64,000 nucleotides of DNA from Heligmosomoides polygyrus polygyrus (GCA_947396885.1 OX377206.1:3189634-3253633), one strand, 5' to 3'; shown: positions 23,401 through 38,400, counted from the first letter of the stretch. Program-made: numbers and translations. The notes: generated from the letters alone by a model not told the origin.

Positions 23401-26400
23401 GATCGACGAAATCAGAGATCGCTGTTGCCGCACGTAAACGGCCATGAGTCGGAGATTTTTTGAAGTCTCTTGAAGTCTCTGAAGCATTTGTAAAGCTTTG
23501 CAGACTCGAAAAATACAAATTCTATGCTTTAAAAAGCATGTCTCAAAAGTGACAGCTACCTTGATTAGGGGATCGATTTTTATTTTTGTTGATAAATAAT
23601 GGAACGCCGAAACCACTTTTATACAGTTCGTTTCAGAAAAATGGTTACAACACTTTGTGTCAAGCACGGCTTGAAATTTTATGGAGTGCAGTTTTATTCT
23701 TTGATGTTGTTTCCTTCAGGCGAGAGAAAATTATTTCCGTAGCAAGCCCATCCTTCGGTTCCGACTCTGTCATTTCTTCGAGGAGCGCTTCAAAAACAAT
23801 TTCTAGGGAAAGCACATAAGCTGTCGCTAATAATTATCCCTCCAAATTTCATGTAATGGTGTGAAATGTGCCTTGTCCACAACTTCTTTAAAAAAACTTA
23901 AAGAAAATGAGCTCTGGTGATTAATTCGAAATCTGCTCGGAGAAAATCTTTATTTTCAAATGTAGAACACTCACTGTTCTAACATTTAAAAATTTTTATT
24001 TTCGTAGTATGTTTGCCATAATTGCCCTCTTCGGTGAGCCCTCTTCAGCTTTTCAATGTGGAACGCACATCTAGAAATAACAATTTATTGTGACATGCAA
24101 ACACCACCTGAAAAGCTGGAAAAATACGTAGCAATTCTCTGCCAAAACAAAGTGGGAGTGCGACCTCCCACCCCCCTTTTCGATTCTCGAACCTCAAGCT
24201 TGACCCTGGCCAGGACCAGAGGGATCAGTGACACCATGAACAATAAGAGGGTTTAAAACGGACAAGTATGGGAGGGGGCTAGTAAGGGAACCAAAAAACG
24301 GAACGATCAGGGGAACCTGGAGCACCAGGATGAGAATCAGTAGGGAAACTAGGAATAGGGAGAACAGCAGGACCAGTAAGAAGTTCAGAGAGGACAAAGG
24401 TCACTATGGGACCGGTAAGGTAGGTGAAGCACGAGGGATCAAAAGTTCAGGATGCGGGATGGGACAATATGCAGGCCAGGGCGAAGGTGATTTTGTACGC
24501 TGTACACGCCTGATTAACTCTGCGATGGATTATGGGGAAATGTGATTATCAGACTCTAGTTGAAATGGTGTGGAACGCAGTCACGACCTGAATTTGCTCA
24601 TACGTAGGGTTCGATTTAGTTCAAGGGCCTGAAAGACGTTTGGAGAGCGGGGGAGGTGCGTTTAATTTGAGTTTGCCTTGAACAAATATGAGAGCACTGC
24701 CTCCGTTTGCTGAGCTTCAGCTGCCATTAATGACCATTTAATTTCCAACCCCTTAGCAGTTCTTGAGAAGCGTATAAATCTAGGAGGATTTAGCTGAAGC
24801 AATAGTAAAAAGCTACTTTCTTTGATACTTTGATGGTTCTTCTGTCGGCTGGAGGCCTTCTCAGCGGGAACACAACTCCTCCAGACCGCTTGATCTCTGG
24901 CAGCTTGCATCCAGTGAGGCAGAATGCGCTCCCTGACAGATCTTGAGAATGAGTCTGCCCATCGCGTTGGCGGTCGTCCCAGTGGTCTCTTATGGTCTCA
25001 TGGGAGCCATTCTGCGACGCGGAGGTTCCATCTATCGTCCTTTCGCCGAAGCAGGTGTCTGGCCCAGCAATATTTGGACTTCTTCATTTACTGCAGCGGA
25101 TCTGCTAATTACGACTTCTCCCTTAGCTCCGAGCTTCGTAGGCCTTCCTGCCATTGCTGACGAGGGCTTGTCCTCAGAAGACATCTCTCCAGTGCACGAT
25201 GCGTAGTTTGCATTGCTCTGGCGATTGTCTTGTTGGCGAATGTCTATGTCTCATCGAAGGCAAATGATAGAGATCGCTATTTATATTGTTCAGGAGCAAA
25301 ATAGTATATATTGTTCAGGAGCAAAATTCTGGAGATCGCCAAGAAGAAGAGTTGAGGAGAATGATAGAGCAGAGGTTTGTTCTTCGTTTTGTGTAAAGGG
25401 ATTTGTAAGAAAAAACATAGGTCACCGTTTTAGGGAAAAAGCCAGGGCGGAATTGGAATCTGCACAACTTATGCTGGACAACTTGCGTCTCCAAATGGAG
25501 GGAGCAGAAAATCAAAACACGGAAGAGCAGGTAGCTGTGTTTTCTTCGCTTATGCTTGAAATTCGTTTATGTGCGTGAGTCAGTGATGTTAAGTCCCTTG
25601 AAAGGCTATCTAGGTCGTTAATCTTGTAACGCTGCGAATTGAGCTCTTTAGAAAGGAAAAAACGTGACTTATCTTTTGGATACCTCAGTAAACCAGCTAT
25701 TAGGTCCCATACGTATTGAAAATGCCTTTCAATGGAGTGGTAATGGATTTTATAACGTCGAAGGCCTTCCCTCTATGAAGAATGCCTTCTGGATTTGCAT
25801 ACGCAGCTGATACATTTCGTTCCATTTAGCTGAGACAAAGCTTACAGGAGGGACAGCACATGGAAGGACATCAAAGCCGGCACGGAAAGGATCTTCACAA
25901 TATGTGACGACGTTGTCGTCACATATTGTGAAGATCCTTTCCGTGCTCCGAAGAACGGTTCAGGATAGATGTCGCCTAACCCCTACCAAATTCTACTCCA
26001 AATTTTTGAGAAGGTCACCAATATATGCGATTATTCCCAGGAATATTACGCTTCAATTTTTTTAGGAGTGCAACTTACAAAGCTCAGTTTATTGAAGCCT
26101 TTCGTTTATTGGTTTTCAGGTTGATGACGATTTCAATTATGGCGCCGGAGGAGGCGATTCGATGGAAGAAAATTTTTATGTGAGTTAATTAGTATATAGT
26201 TAAGCAGCCTTAGACTTGTAGAAATTTGAAAGTTTATCAGATCATATCCAAAGTATGACCAAGTTGAGGTCGTACCTATTCTGGTCGAATAAGTACTGCA
26301 TTTCGCATATTAATTGTTTTCAGGATGATGAAAATATCGAGGTCGAAATTCAAGGCGAAGAAACGCTAGAAAGCAGTGCCGTGAGTAACTTACAATTAAA

Positions 26401-29400
26401 TAGTTTTTATTACCCAAGTTTGAGGTTTAGTATATAATTAGGAAACGTTGCATCCCGTAGGATTTTAACCAGACTCAAATCATGCTGGCTTAAACGTACC
26501 GCGATTTATTTTATTTTTCACAAAAGTAAGGCTGATATAAAATTTCAGAGAGTGTGTTCATTTACAGAATTTAAAAAGAAAAGGAAAATGCGAATTAAAA
26601 CTTTGAACGACAGTAATGCTGAATTCTCTTTGAACGAAAAATTATTCTAGCCGTTTTGGAGAGCTTCTATTTTAATTAGAAAGAGCCACGTTTTGGAGGT
26701 GCATGACTGTCGAATTGAGGTTTGAATTGAAATTGAATATGTTCAGTTTGATTTCAAAAGCGATAGGCTTTCTTAGAAGCTGAGTGTCAGAGTAGCACAG
26801 GTCCAATAACAGCGTTGGATTAAATTAGCTGTTAAATTAGTCAATATATTATTTTAGAGAATACAAACTAGGGGATTTTGTAAAATAAAAATGGCTGGTA
26901 TGTATTCATCATTCTCACGTCGAATTGGACACTTCCATGGTAGCTTATGACTTTTGAAATCAAGTTGAATTCTTCCAAATTGAAATGACCCTTTTCTACA
27001 TTAGACTAAATACTCCCGAAAAAAGATAGGATGTTTTTTGTTCGAGGAAAATTCTAATATGATTTCTTCGAACTTTTAACTCACTCAATAAGTGAACAGT
27101 TGGTTTAAATTTTATAAAAATTTTATTTTTTGTTAAAAAATAAAGGGTTGTAGTTTGTTTTAAAGAACAGGAAAGCGGCAAGTTTTCTATGCCAAAGGAG
27201 GCTGCGCCATGTTCTTCTCCAAACGTCGTGATTTTTATTCGATTGATAGCAAAACTTGTGTTTCCATTGAGTATCACACTTACAAACGATGCTACATAAA
27301 CAGTTGTAAAAAAACGCAGATATTGGCACTTGGGGGCTTATGAAAGCAGCATTTACCCTATCAATCAAATAAACATCGCTACGGGCTTTTATAATATAAT
27401 ATACGTGGTGTCTCAAAAAATGTATTCACTGTTTACAAGGTGATAACTTTGCTCACAGTAAAGGTACTTAAAAGTGAAGGGCCTGTATGAAAGCTTAAGA
27501 GTATAGAAATTTTACGACGTATGGGCGGTACAGATTCCGCCATGCCCTCGTCTGAATTCCTGAATTTTACACTCGATTGGCTGTGTTTCACTTGAACACT
27601 TGTTGTAATTTCTCTCTAAATGAGCCGCATTGACTGGTTTGTGCTTCTTTTGAGATTTAATACTTTAAAGAATGCAGTACTGCTTGCGGAAAATGCAAGG
27701 TATCTTAAAAATGCAGGCACTATTTTAGAGGTTCTATCATTGCTGCCAGTGAAGCTTTTAAAGACTATTGAGACTCATATGAAGGTACAGGGTAATGTGA
27801 TTTTTGTGGCATGCGAACAATCGATATTTCGCCATCCTCCCGCCTGATACCTCGCATTTCAGGCTCGATTGATCGCGCATGGGCCGAATGCTTGCTACAA
27901 TATTGTTACTACTTGGCCAGATTAACCTGTGCTGTAATTTTTTGCGTTTAGAGCTTATCAATCACGTGAAAGACACGAGTTTTTTGGTAGCACAGTTTAA
28001 ATGAGAGCAGAAGCCCCATTTTCCAAGACGGATTTTGTGGACTGATGAAGCAACATTGAAACTGAGTGGAGAGGTTAATCAGCATAACTGCAGTTACTGG
28101 GCGACGGAATACGTTAAAAGTAGAACAGAACAGATTAATTTTGTCAAGTATTAGCAATACTGTACCAAGCATTCAGCCCGTGCACAATCAATCGAGTCTG
28201 AAATGTCAGGCTTCAGTCGTGTGCATATCGCAATCTTGACTTTTACACGCCTGAGAGTTTTCACTATCCTATGCTTTCACATAAGTCTCAAACTTCTTGA
28301 AAAACTTCACTAGCAGCAATGTTAGAACCTTTCAAATAGTACCCGCATTTCTTCACGATACCCTGCATTTTTCGTGGTGTGTTTTTGAGTATTGAACCTT
28401 AAAAAAGCTCAAATCAATCGAAACGGTCATTTTTTGAAGAAACTATAACAACTACTCAAGCGAAACACAATCGAGCGAGTATAAAATGCAAGATTTCATA
28501 TGAGTGCATGGCGCGTTCCATGCCACTCATATGTCAGAAAACTTTTATTTTCTTAAGCTTTCGTATATGCCTTAATTTCATCAGTACCTTTAATGTGGGC
28601 AAAGTTATCACCCATCAAACAATGTATACATTTTTTGAGACACACTGTATAATAATGAAACATACTAATATAAGGGTGGCTGAAAAGTTCGGGCAATTTT
28701 TTGCGGCGCTACTTTTGGCCTTGAAATTGAGGTTTTTTGTTATTTCTGTTGTTTCCGTTGTATTCCTCGCGCAATTTTGATCTAGAATCTGTTGCTCCAG
28801 TTTTCTCGTTTTCAGTTGTGCTTGCGTTATGTCTCGTGAAAGTGAGCGTATCACCGTCGTCGAGCTGCACAAGACGGGAATGAGGACCGCGGACATAGTT
28901 CGAACAACCGGCTTCAAACAAAGGACCGTCTACAAGATTGTAAGACGCTACAAGGAGACTGGCGGGACCTCGGACCGTCCCCGCAGCGGCCGTCCCACCA
29001 CTGCGACAACACCGGAGAACATCAACAAGGTTCGTTGTCGCATTAGCCGGAATTCTGAGGTATCGATGAACAAGATGGCTACGGATCTCGGGATCAGTAG
29101 GGAACGAGTCAGCATATTGCCAGGAGGAAGCTGGGATTACGCAGCTACAAAGTAGCTCGTATTCACTTCCTCAACGACGCGATGAAAGCTGAGAGGTTGA
29201 GGAAATGCAGGCGAATGCGTCTGCTGGTCGGCGATGGTCGCTTGTCGAAGGTGCTGTTCACCGACGAGAAGATCTTCACGGTCCAGCCGGTTCACAACCA
29301 TCAGAATCGCCGGCAGCTGCTTAAGAAGGGTCAGCAGAAGACGTCGGCCGCAAGGACCATCAGCCGCCGCCATTTTCCAGCCTCGGTGATGGTGTGGGCT

Positions 29401-32400
29401 GGAATATGCGCTACCGGAAAGACGCCGCTGGTCTTCATGGAGCAGAACGTCAAAATTAACGCTGCCAGCTACCAGCAATATGTCCTCCGCGACGTACTGG
29501 AGCCGTGGGCGACGAGCCATTTTGGCGAAACCGGATTTTCTCTTCAGCAGGACTGGGCACCAGCGCATTCCGCCAAATCCACGATCGCCGTTTGCGAGGA
29601 GCTCTTCCCAGGGTTTTGGAGCAGGGACATCTGGCCATCCAACTCGCCTGATCTCAACCCGATGGATTATTCTGTGTGGTCGATCATGGAGCAGAAGATC
29701 TCCACTACAAGATACGCCACCGTTGAGCAGCTGAAATCGGCGTTGTTGAGATCCTGGGACGAGATTACAGCGGAGCAGTGTGCGACCATCATCAGCGACT
29801 TCCCAAAACGACTGCGAAAATGTATTGAAGCCAAAGGAGGAAATTTTGAGCACTTGTTGTGAATTTTCCTGTTGTATTATGTTGTTGTTGATCTAATGAA
29901 GTTTCTGTTATTTTTGTTTGTAAATCTTTGGCGTTTATGTAGTTTTTTCGTACTGCTGAAATACTTTGAAAAATTGCCCGAACTTTTCAGCCACCCTGAC
30001 ACCTAAAGACTTTTCGACTAACTAATATATAGTATATACCAAGAGTCATCTAAACAAGAGGAAATTATTACCGTGCATAAAAGATGCGTTGGGAGAGCCA
30101 TCGGTATAGTGATGTCAACATGAGGTTGTATTAATGACCATCTATTTCGAGTAGGGACGAAGAGTACGATTCCACAGCGATTTGCTGCTGTGTTTCGGAA
30201 GCGACATTCAGAGCTTTTGCCAACTTTGTCTTGCACCCTGCAACAAATCTAGAAACCTCGGTTATTATGGCAAAGCGCGACTGAAGATGAGGGACCTTTA
30301 AAGAAACTCGATTTTTAGGCTCGTCTATCAACGTATACTGAAATGTCAGGAGCCCGAGAAGAGGCGCTGAATATCGCAGTGAGTCACATCCTTTCACATT
30401 CAAGTAAAGTTTTTTGGAATCGGAAATTTTTTTCGTTAAAATACCGGCCTTAACTTTTGGTCTTTGGGTGGAAAAGCGAAAAAACCGGTTTTTCTGCCGC
30501 TTTTCTGTAGCGCCCTTCATTGTAAATTGAAGCACATATTCGTGATCAGCACTGAGCCCTCTTCCCGATGAGCTGCAAAGCGCCTAGCAGCGCCTGAAAA
30601 AGAGTTCAGTGACCTAATTTCTGCTTGGCGCGTGTGACCCCTTCCCACGCGGGAGATAATTACACCCACTGCTCCCAAGTAGATAATGAAGGTGGAGATT
30701 CACCCTATTAAAGCCAATCTTCTACCCTATACAGGGTGCGTAAAAAGTATTGACGCACTAAATGACGGTTGTGGAAATAGTATGGCGCAGTAAGTTTTAA
30801 AATATGCACTTGAGAAATATGGAAAATGATCTTACAAATTCGACAGCATAACTTGTAATCGACGTTGGCTCCTTTAGAGAGAATACAGGAGCGAAAACGA
30901 CGGAAAATTTCATGAGCACGCGCCGCAACTACTCGCTTGGATTTCGTCCCGTGCTTTTAACAGGGTAGCCTTCTGCGACCAGCCACCTCTTTGAAAGTAG
31001 CCCAGACCTCATTCTCCAAAATCGCCTAAAAAGGGTAATCCAGCGGATTCACGCTTAAGCTGTGCTCGTCTGAGAAGCTGTTCACACCTGTGCTCGTTAT
31101 CTGTTTGCCGTTATCGGACAGAGGTTAATAATTTTGGATTTGAACGTTATCGTGCTTGAACCTCTTGTAATCATCATCTGTTATGACAGAGCCGTGGCTG
31201 ACGTTTGGGTTGCTGACCTCTTTCCTCATCAACTGTTTCGAACAGCGCCTAATTCTCTTGTTAAGGAAGTATTAAGCTCTTTGGGTAACAGACCAAAAAA
31301 GGGCCACCGTAACGATGACGATCATGTTTCTTCAGTTTTTTCGTGAGTATTTTTTTTGAGCACAATACAGACAACAAAAATAACACACAAAAACCTAGAG
31401 GGGTAGAAAGGGAAAGCTGGATCTGAAACAAAAAGAAGGTGCGTCAATACTTTTTACGCACCCTGTATATACAGAGTGCGTCAAAAGTCCTTGGACACAT
31501 GTAATTGACCGCCCAAACGGCTGCTTTTACGCAAATCAGGTGATATTCTTAAAATTTATTACAATTGCCCAGGCACATATAAAAATCGATTAGATTTCAA
31601 AATGGCCTCCTTTAGCACGAGTTCACGCCTTCAATCGCTCGGGGAGCCCATCCAGTTCGGCACGCAGGGGTCTTCATCAATCTCTTCCCAGACTTTCTTC
31701 AGGGCTCTTTAAAGTCCAGCATTGTTTGTGACGGATGTTGCAAAGGCCTTACCCTTCAATATGGACCAGATTTTGTAGTCCATCGGATTGAGGTCTGGGT
31801 TGAGCGTAGGCTACTCTTCGGCTGAGATGAAATCCGGAAGGTTGTTCAGCGCAAAACTGCTGTACCACTTTAGCCTTATGAGCGGGCGCGGAATTCTGTT
31901 TATAAGTCTAAACGCTTTTTCTTAAAGGCACAGATTCACAAGGAAAAATGTCCTTCTTCAGGATGCCCTCTGGGTAGTTTTATAGTTAGTTTTTTTCTTC
32001 GACATGTAGTTCCTCCATTACAGTGCGCAAACCATTTGCAGCAGCCATCTTGAACAAAAAGAACATTCAGTCACGAAAAATTGGTATATGAGAGAATATG
32101 AGTAGGGCAACAATACCACATAAAAGTTTGGTTGATGTGATTGTAAATCGTAGGCGCGCCCGAAATTCATAACCCACTGTAACGCGTTTGTGTAATTGCA
32201 CACAACGCCACATATCACATAATCGACGGCCGAAAAACTCGCCGCTGATTAATAATAATAGAGACTATGCGGTATCAGCGGCTGCAACGCGGTCGCGCCG
32301 CGGCTTAGCTCCGCTGGCCCGTTCTGGAACTTTGAGGAAAAAATGGAAAAGAGCTGCCTTTGTCAATAAACGATTATGGTACTTGGCTAATTCGAATTCG

Positions 32401-35400
32401 ACACGGGATCTGTTGCTCTGCTCCTCACAGTTAAAACGTTTTGGTTGGCTCAAGCACAAGGAAATACTGTGAAAGAACATGAAAATCTACCATAAATGTT
32501 TTTTCAGCGCGGCGTCACTATATTGTCGAAACAATTGCGTGTGATTTTATAGTTTGTGAGGTCAATCTTTTTTGAGTAGTAATTAATGTCTCTAGAATAG
32601 CAGCCTCTCTTCATTACCCTTTCTAACTTGCCCAATTCGATGTGGTTAAGGTGTTCTTCCTGTGGAAATCATGACAGAGATAGCAGCTAGAATGGATTAC
32701 AAGTAATTAGCACGGCGAAACCCGTTGAAAAGCTGCGGCCGAGAGGTCGCTCTGACGGCTGGTCCAGAAGAAAATCCAAAACATACCAAAATCGGCGGAA
32801 TTTTCAAAAACGGACATCGGATTTGTAATCAGCGCACAAAATAACCCCCAGATGATTTTGTACAAGGAAATTTGGCCAATTTCGAAAATATCGATTTTCG
32901 ATGACGTCATCGTCCGCGCTGGCTCGGCCTAGAGCGCCCACTTCTTTGATGGGAAATTGACAAAAAATCGATTTTCGCGAGATTGGTCGAGAGTAACACC
33001 ATTCAATAGAGCTTTCCGAGCTGAACAGAACGGTACCATTACGAGTGTTGAAAACTCAAACTTGGGCGAATAAGGGCGGAAGAAACTTCACAACTGTCCT
33101 CCGCCGCTCTAAAATGGCGGCTGGGACTAAGGCAGGTTAGGCAGCTGGGAAGTTGTGACCACTTCATCGTGAAGTACATTGAGTGATCTGCTTGTGTGGG
33201 CATTTGTAGCTCGTCAGCTCATCGCGTCTTCTCACAGTGGTCGACTGAATTTGGAAAAAAATCACGTCACACAAGACTTACCTGCATTTTCGCACCGCTA
33301 TGATTTCGCCTGTATAGAAGCTACAACGGTGAACTTTTGCGGAATGCTAAGGCGTTTACTGCCTACAGAATTCGCACACCGCAGCCGGAACGATTCGATC
33401 TCCACAGAGTTATTGCGCTCCGAATACGCCCGCGCATGCAATTTGCGAGCTGTCGCGCCCACTCGATTGATAGGTCCGATTACGTAAGCATTGCTCACTG
33501 CTTGCACTCCAGATGCAAGCTGTACTTTCTTAGAGCAATTTCTGATTAGAACGGCTTGGAATTTCCGATAAAACTCCCCAGACTCTCGTTCTACAGGTCG
33601 CGCCCACTCGATTGATTCGTTCGGGCCTATATTCATTGTTCAACTCTACTGAGACTTATATACGAAAAGATAGAGCTCTAGCTGCTGAGTTCAAATAAAT
33701 ATTTATTTTTATGAGTGCTTGATTTTTAAAGAAGTTATTCAAAAAGGCGCGTTCTTTTCGGCTGATGACCAAAAGACGTGCCTGGTCCTTCACTGTCACT
33801 TTTCGCATGATTAAGGTGGACACAAAATCGTTTCTTTGAAGAAAGAAACATAGATATTTGGAAGCCTACGAAAACACCATATAGTGCTCCATAGGTAGAT
33901 TTCGACTAGGCTGGAAGACATTTTGGCAACGTAATTACGATGCAAATTCACCCCGAATGCTAACTAAGTTAAAAATTGTTCAAAAACGGAAGAGTAGTCT
34001 ACTAGAGTATTCCCCAGTTAATTCTGACTTGAAGGGTGGTTCGGTTTCAAATTTTCGTTCGTTGGTACCGGTTTATTGTGAGTGAAGTGTCCAGTAGCCC
34101 TGGTCGAGACCCAGATTAGTTTCGGAGCCAGTCCACTCTCCTGTTTCTGTGACCCCTCGCGCCATCTGATGGCGCCGTAAATCGTCCAACTACAGTCTTC
34201 ATACTTCCGGTGCCCCGGCGCCATATTCATCCTTCCACACGAGGATGGAGTAAAATACGCGGCGTACAAAACAAGGTTTGGATAATTACGACCTCTCGCT
34301 TTTACTCAATATGCTTGTATTTTCTATTTCGTGTTCTCGCCGTCTTACCAGAAACATGTCTTTCATATTTTTTTCAAGGTTTTTCATTAAAATGTTGCTT
34401 CTGTAGCGCAGTCTTGAGGAGCGTCGGACGCGTGTCGTGTGTTTCCAATGCGTAGTTGTTTGCATGGTGGTAGAACGCACGGCGCGTCTCAGTAGCATAA
34501 GCATAATGGGGGGGGGGGGGAGGGCAGAACGTATGGCGTATTCTAGGGACATTGTATAGAGCTCATTCTCATGTCTGAGTGTTTTTGATAGCAACCTGTA
34601 AAGGATTAAGGATGAATCCTTCCAGGTTCGGAAAATCGGTATCAAACCTGCCCAGGAAGGATGAAATACTGACTTGTTTGTCGGTTGGCCACCATAACCT
34701 ATTGTTACAGTTTAGATATGCATTCGAATCGCCTTCATGACATCCCGTAGCATGCGTTGCGCATTCCAGAAGAGATTGAGTTGTCCTTTACACTTTGTCC
34801 TTTTTACTACATAATTCAGGTTGAGAGGTCTTCTAATGTGTGGTAGCCCTTTATTGAAAGCTGTGTTGCATGAAGTTCAAAATGCTATACATCCCTCATT
34901 TTTTGCATGCCTTGCCCTACCCTACTATTTACGTAGTAGAAGGGCTAATTCCTTAGTCTGTGCCTTTCCTGCCTCCGTTCGTCTGTCACAATATTGCATT
35001 TACAATATGCACGAGGAATATTTAAAGAACCTCACATTTCGATCAGCATTGTTGGTCATCTCTCAGGATTAACATATCAAGGTGAGAATCAAACGACCAT
35101 GATGCTCATCGGACATGCGCAACAAGCAAACAACAGCGTTTACTGTCAGTGTCAGTTACAAGCCCCAGCCAGTAGTCAAACCGTTCGCTGGGCCGACTGC
35201 TGGGCTCTGCAGTGAAGGCCTATTTAGACCTGATTGTGCTGTGAGTGTAGTAATTGTAGGAACACGTAGGGCTATACGAAAGAAGCTGTCATTCTTCCCT
35301 CACGCCACCCATTTCACTTCCTCATTTCCCGGGGCGGTTACAGATATCGTCAGATCCGCACCACCTCGAAACCTTCATTTGGCTCATGTCCTTATTGGGG

Positions 35401-38400
35401 ATTCTGTATCGTAGCTGTTCTTATATTTCATTCCACGTCTTCCGTCTACGTCAGGATTTTAAGGCAAATCCAAAAACCAGTTTTATGTGTAGGTGATGAC
35501 AAAACTTCACTACCATGGAGGTGCTCTTGAGGACCTATTTAGTGTACTGCACAGGGACAGCGATATGTCTGAAGCTATTAGGTTGTAACGAACTAAATGG
35601 CACTGGCTCACGCCATTTTTTGGCGCGTCTTTACGCGTTTGATCAAGAACAAACCATAACATGTGGCACATCATTCAGAAGCGCAAACTTTGCTCAACCG
35701 GTGAGCACCAAATTTTCTATGTAAAAGTGGGAAAACTTTAGAGTTTTATTGACTTTTTTGCAGATGGACAAAAGGGTAATCCGAGGCATTTACTTGTATG
35801 AATTCAAGCTGGGCACTACAACTAAGGAGGCGGACGAGAAGATCAACGCCGCATTCGGTCAAGGATGTTCCACAATTCGGACGGCGTATCGTTGGTATCA
35901 GAAGTTCCGGAATGGAAATGAGAGCCTGGAAGAACATGAAGGTCGTGGGAGGCATAGTGATGTTGATGAGGACAAGCTGAGAGATGTGGTAGAGGAGGAT
36001 CCACAAAAAGGTACCAGGGAGATAGCGAAGGTTCTCGGCGTCAGTCACAACACAGCTGCCCGGCATCTGAAGGAAATTGGAAAGGCCAAAAAGCTGGAAA
36101 GATGGGTGCCTCACGAGCTGTCTGAGGAGCAAAGAAACCGACGATGTCAGATCTCGTCCGCACTGCTTCTACGGAATGAAACGGCCCATTCCTTGATCGC
36201 ATCGTAACCTGTGACGAGAAATGGATAATGTACGACAACAGGCGACGATCTGCACAATGGGTGGACAGCGATGGGAGCCCCAAGGTTTTTGCGAAGCCGG
36301 AATTGCACCAAAAGAAAGTAATGGTGACAGTATGGTGGTGTTCGCTGGGAATTATTCACCACAGCTTCCTCCCTCCCGGTGAATCCATCACGACAGAGAA
36401 GTACTGCATTGAAATTGAAGAAATGATGAAAAAGTTGAAGGATATCCTTGGCAAACCGAAGGCGAGTTCTCCTTCTGCACGACAATGCTCGCCCCCATGT
36501 AGCACGAATGACGTTGCAGAAATTGAATGAGCTGAGCATTGAAACTCGACCACATCCTCCGTTTTCCCCCGACCTCTCCCCAACAGACTACCATTTCTTC
36601 AAGCATCTTGGCGACTTCTTGGTAGGGAAAATATTCAAATACCAACAGGATGCCGAAAGTGCCTTCGAAGATTTCGTCAATTCCAGAACTTCTGATTTTT
36701 ATGCTACTGGGATAAAAAAGATTGTGTCACGTTGGCAAGGATGTGTACAATCAGAAGGTTTTTATTTCGATTAATAAACTTGCCTACAAGCCGAGATATT
36801 AACTGTTTATATTTACAGTGGTTCAGTGCCATTTATTTCGTTACAATCTAATATATGCAGGCCACACTTATACAAGGGTTGTATGATTTGTGCTGGTGGA
36901 CCAGTACTTCGAGCAATACGGATGAGTACCGGGAACGCCCTCAAGTTATCGTGAAATCCTACTAAAGTTTAAATATTCACTAAAACTGGTGTCCGTTAAT
37001 AAATAAAGTAACAAATAAAACCTAGTGGGTTTGGCACGCTAGTTAGCGTTCGGCGTCCCTCAGCGATACAACGTGACTATGCAATGTAACAGGACTTACA
37101 GTATTTCGAGACCAATCAGGATTCAGTGATCGAGTGAGCATCACCTACACACAGTTGCCATACATGGATGTAATGCCTATGCATAACATGATGTTGGTGT
37201 CCTGAAAGTGTTCCATTACATTTTGTGATACGTGGGCTAGATTCAGATGAACACCGTAAGTCTGTCCTCCCTTTTTGAGATCACTAGAGGTTTTACATCG
37301 CTGGTTCTTTCGGCTCAGATAGCTCGCGAGCCTAACGTGGCCCAGAAACTACCTAGCGCGGTGAGAGCCAAGAGCACGAAATTGGGATTTCTAACTGCTC
37401 GAAGGCGGATTGACCTAAGCGTAGCATCCCAAATATTTCCTTGTGCGATGCTATCCTTACACGGGAGCCTTTCGCGAAGATGAGAATGGTAATTCGCAAA
37501 GAAGATTGCTAAGGATTATGGAAATAATGTGAGCTGAGATCTGCATCCATTAGGTTGTCCGGAAATAAATGAACGTTTTCAACTCAAATATTCAAATTAT
37601 GATAACTCAGTTCGGAAAAAACTTTAACAATCAAAATAATAGCCGTTAGAATCAACATATCTTGGCCAACGATAAAAAAAGTTTACCTATGCCAGTAGCT
37701 TAGAATTCCGATGTTCTGGAGGCGAGGAAAGCCTTTAAGGCATTTTTGGCGTCGTCTTCGTTTTTGAAGAATTTTGAAGAATTTAAACGCGCGTCCGCAG
37801 GTTTGTGAAACCTGCGGACGCGCCTTGTCAGGCAGTAGGATTGGGCCTTTTCGAGCCACCAAAGCCGGCTGTTTTCCAATCAACTTCTGGTGCGTCACTT
37901 CAACTTCGGGACAATACTTCTCCGCCGTGATAGTCTCTCCAGTCTTCAAGAACTTGTAATGGGCCATACTAGCCACACAGTCACCGTGGTCTTCTTTGGA
38001 TGGAGACTTGGTCTCGGCATCTCCTTGGGACTCTCATTCCTGTCCCGCCATTGTGCAGAGCGACGACGATTGTCATATAGGATCCATTTTCGTCGTATAC
38101 TACGATCCTGTCCAAAAAAGGTTCCCTTCGGTTGCGCAGCTTTAGGGAAACACAGGTGTCGTGGCTCTTCAGCATCTGCCCGGCGATCAGTTCGTGCGGG
38201 GTCCATTTATCTAATTTCTTCACTTTTCCGATCGCATTCAAGTGGCAACTGATGGTGCTGCCGTCGACGCCGAAATGCTGTGCTGGATTTCTCACAGTTT
38301 GACGCGGATTCGCTTCAACTATGGCTTTGAGTTGGTCGTCGTTAAGGAGTGATGGCGGTCTACCTCGGTCTTCATCTTTGAGACTTTCATTTCCAGACCA

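Noticed and set aside
23260..23667. 135-codon minus-strand open frame
   Set aside because: It overlaps a diverged intronic repeat and has no conserved features.
29137..29853. 238-codon minus-strand open frame
   Set aside because: Shadow of the maT transposase on the opposite strand.
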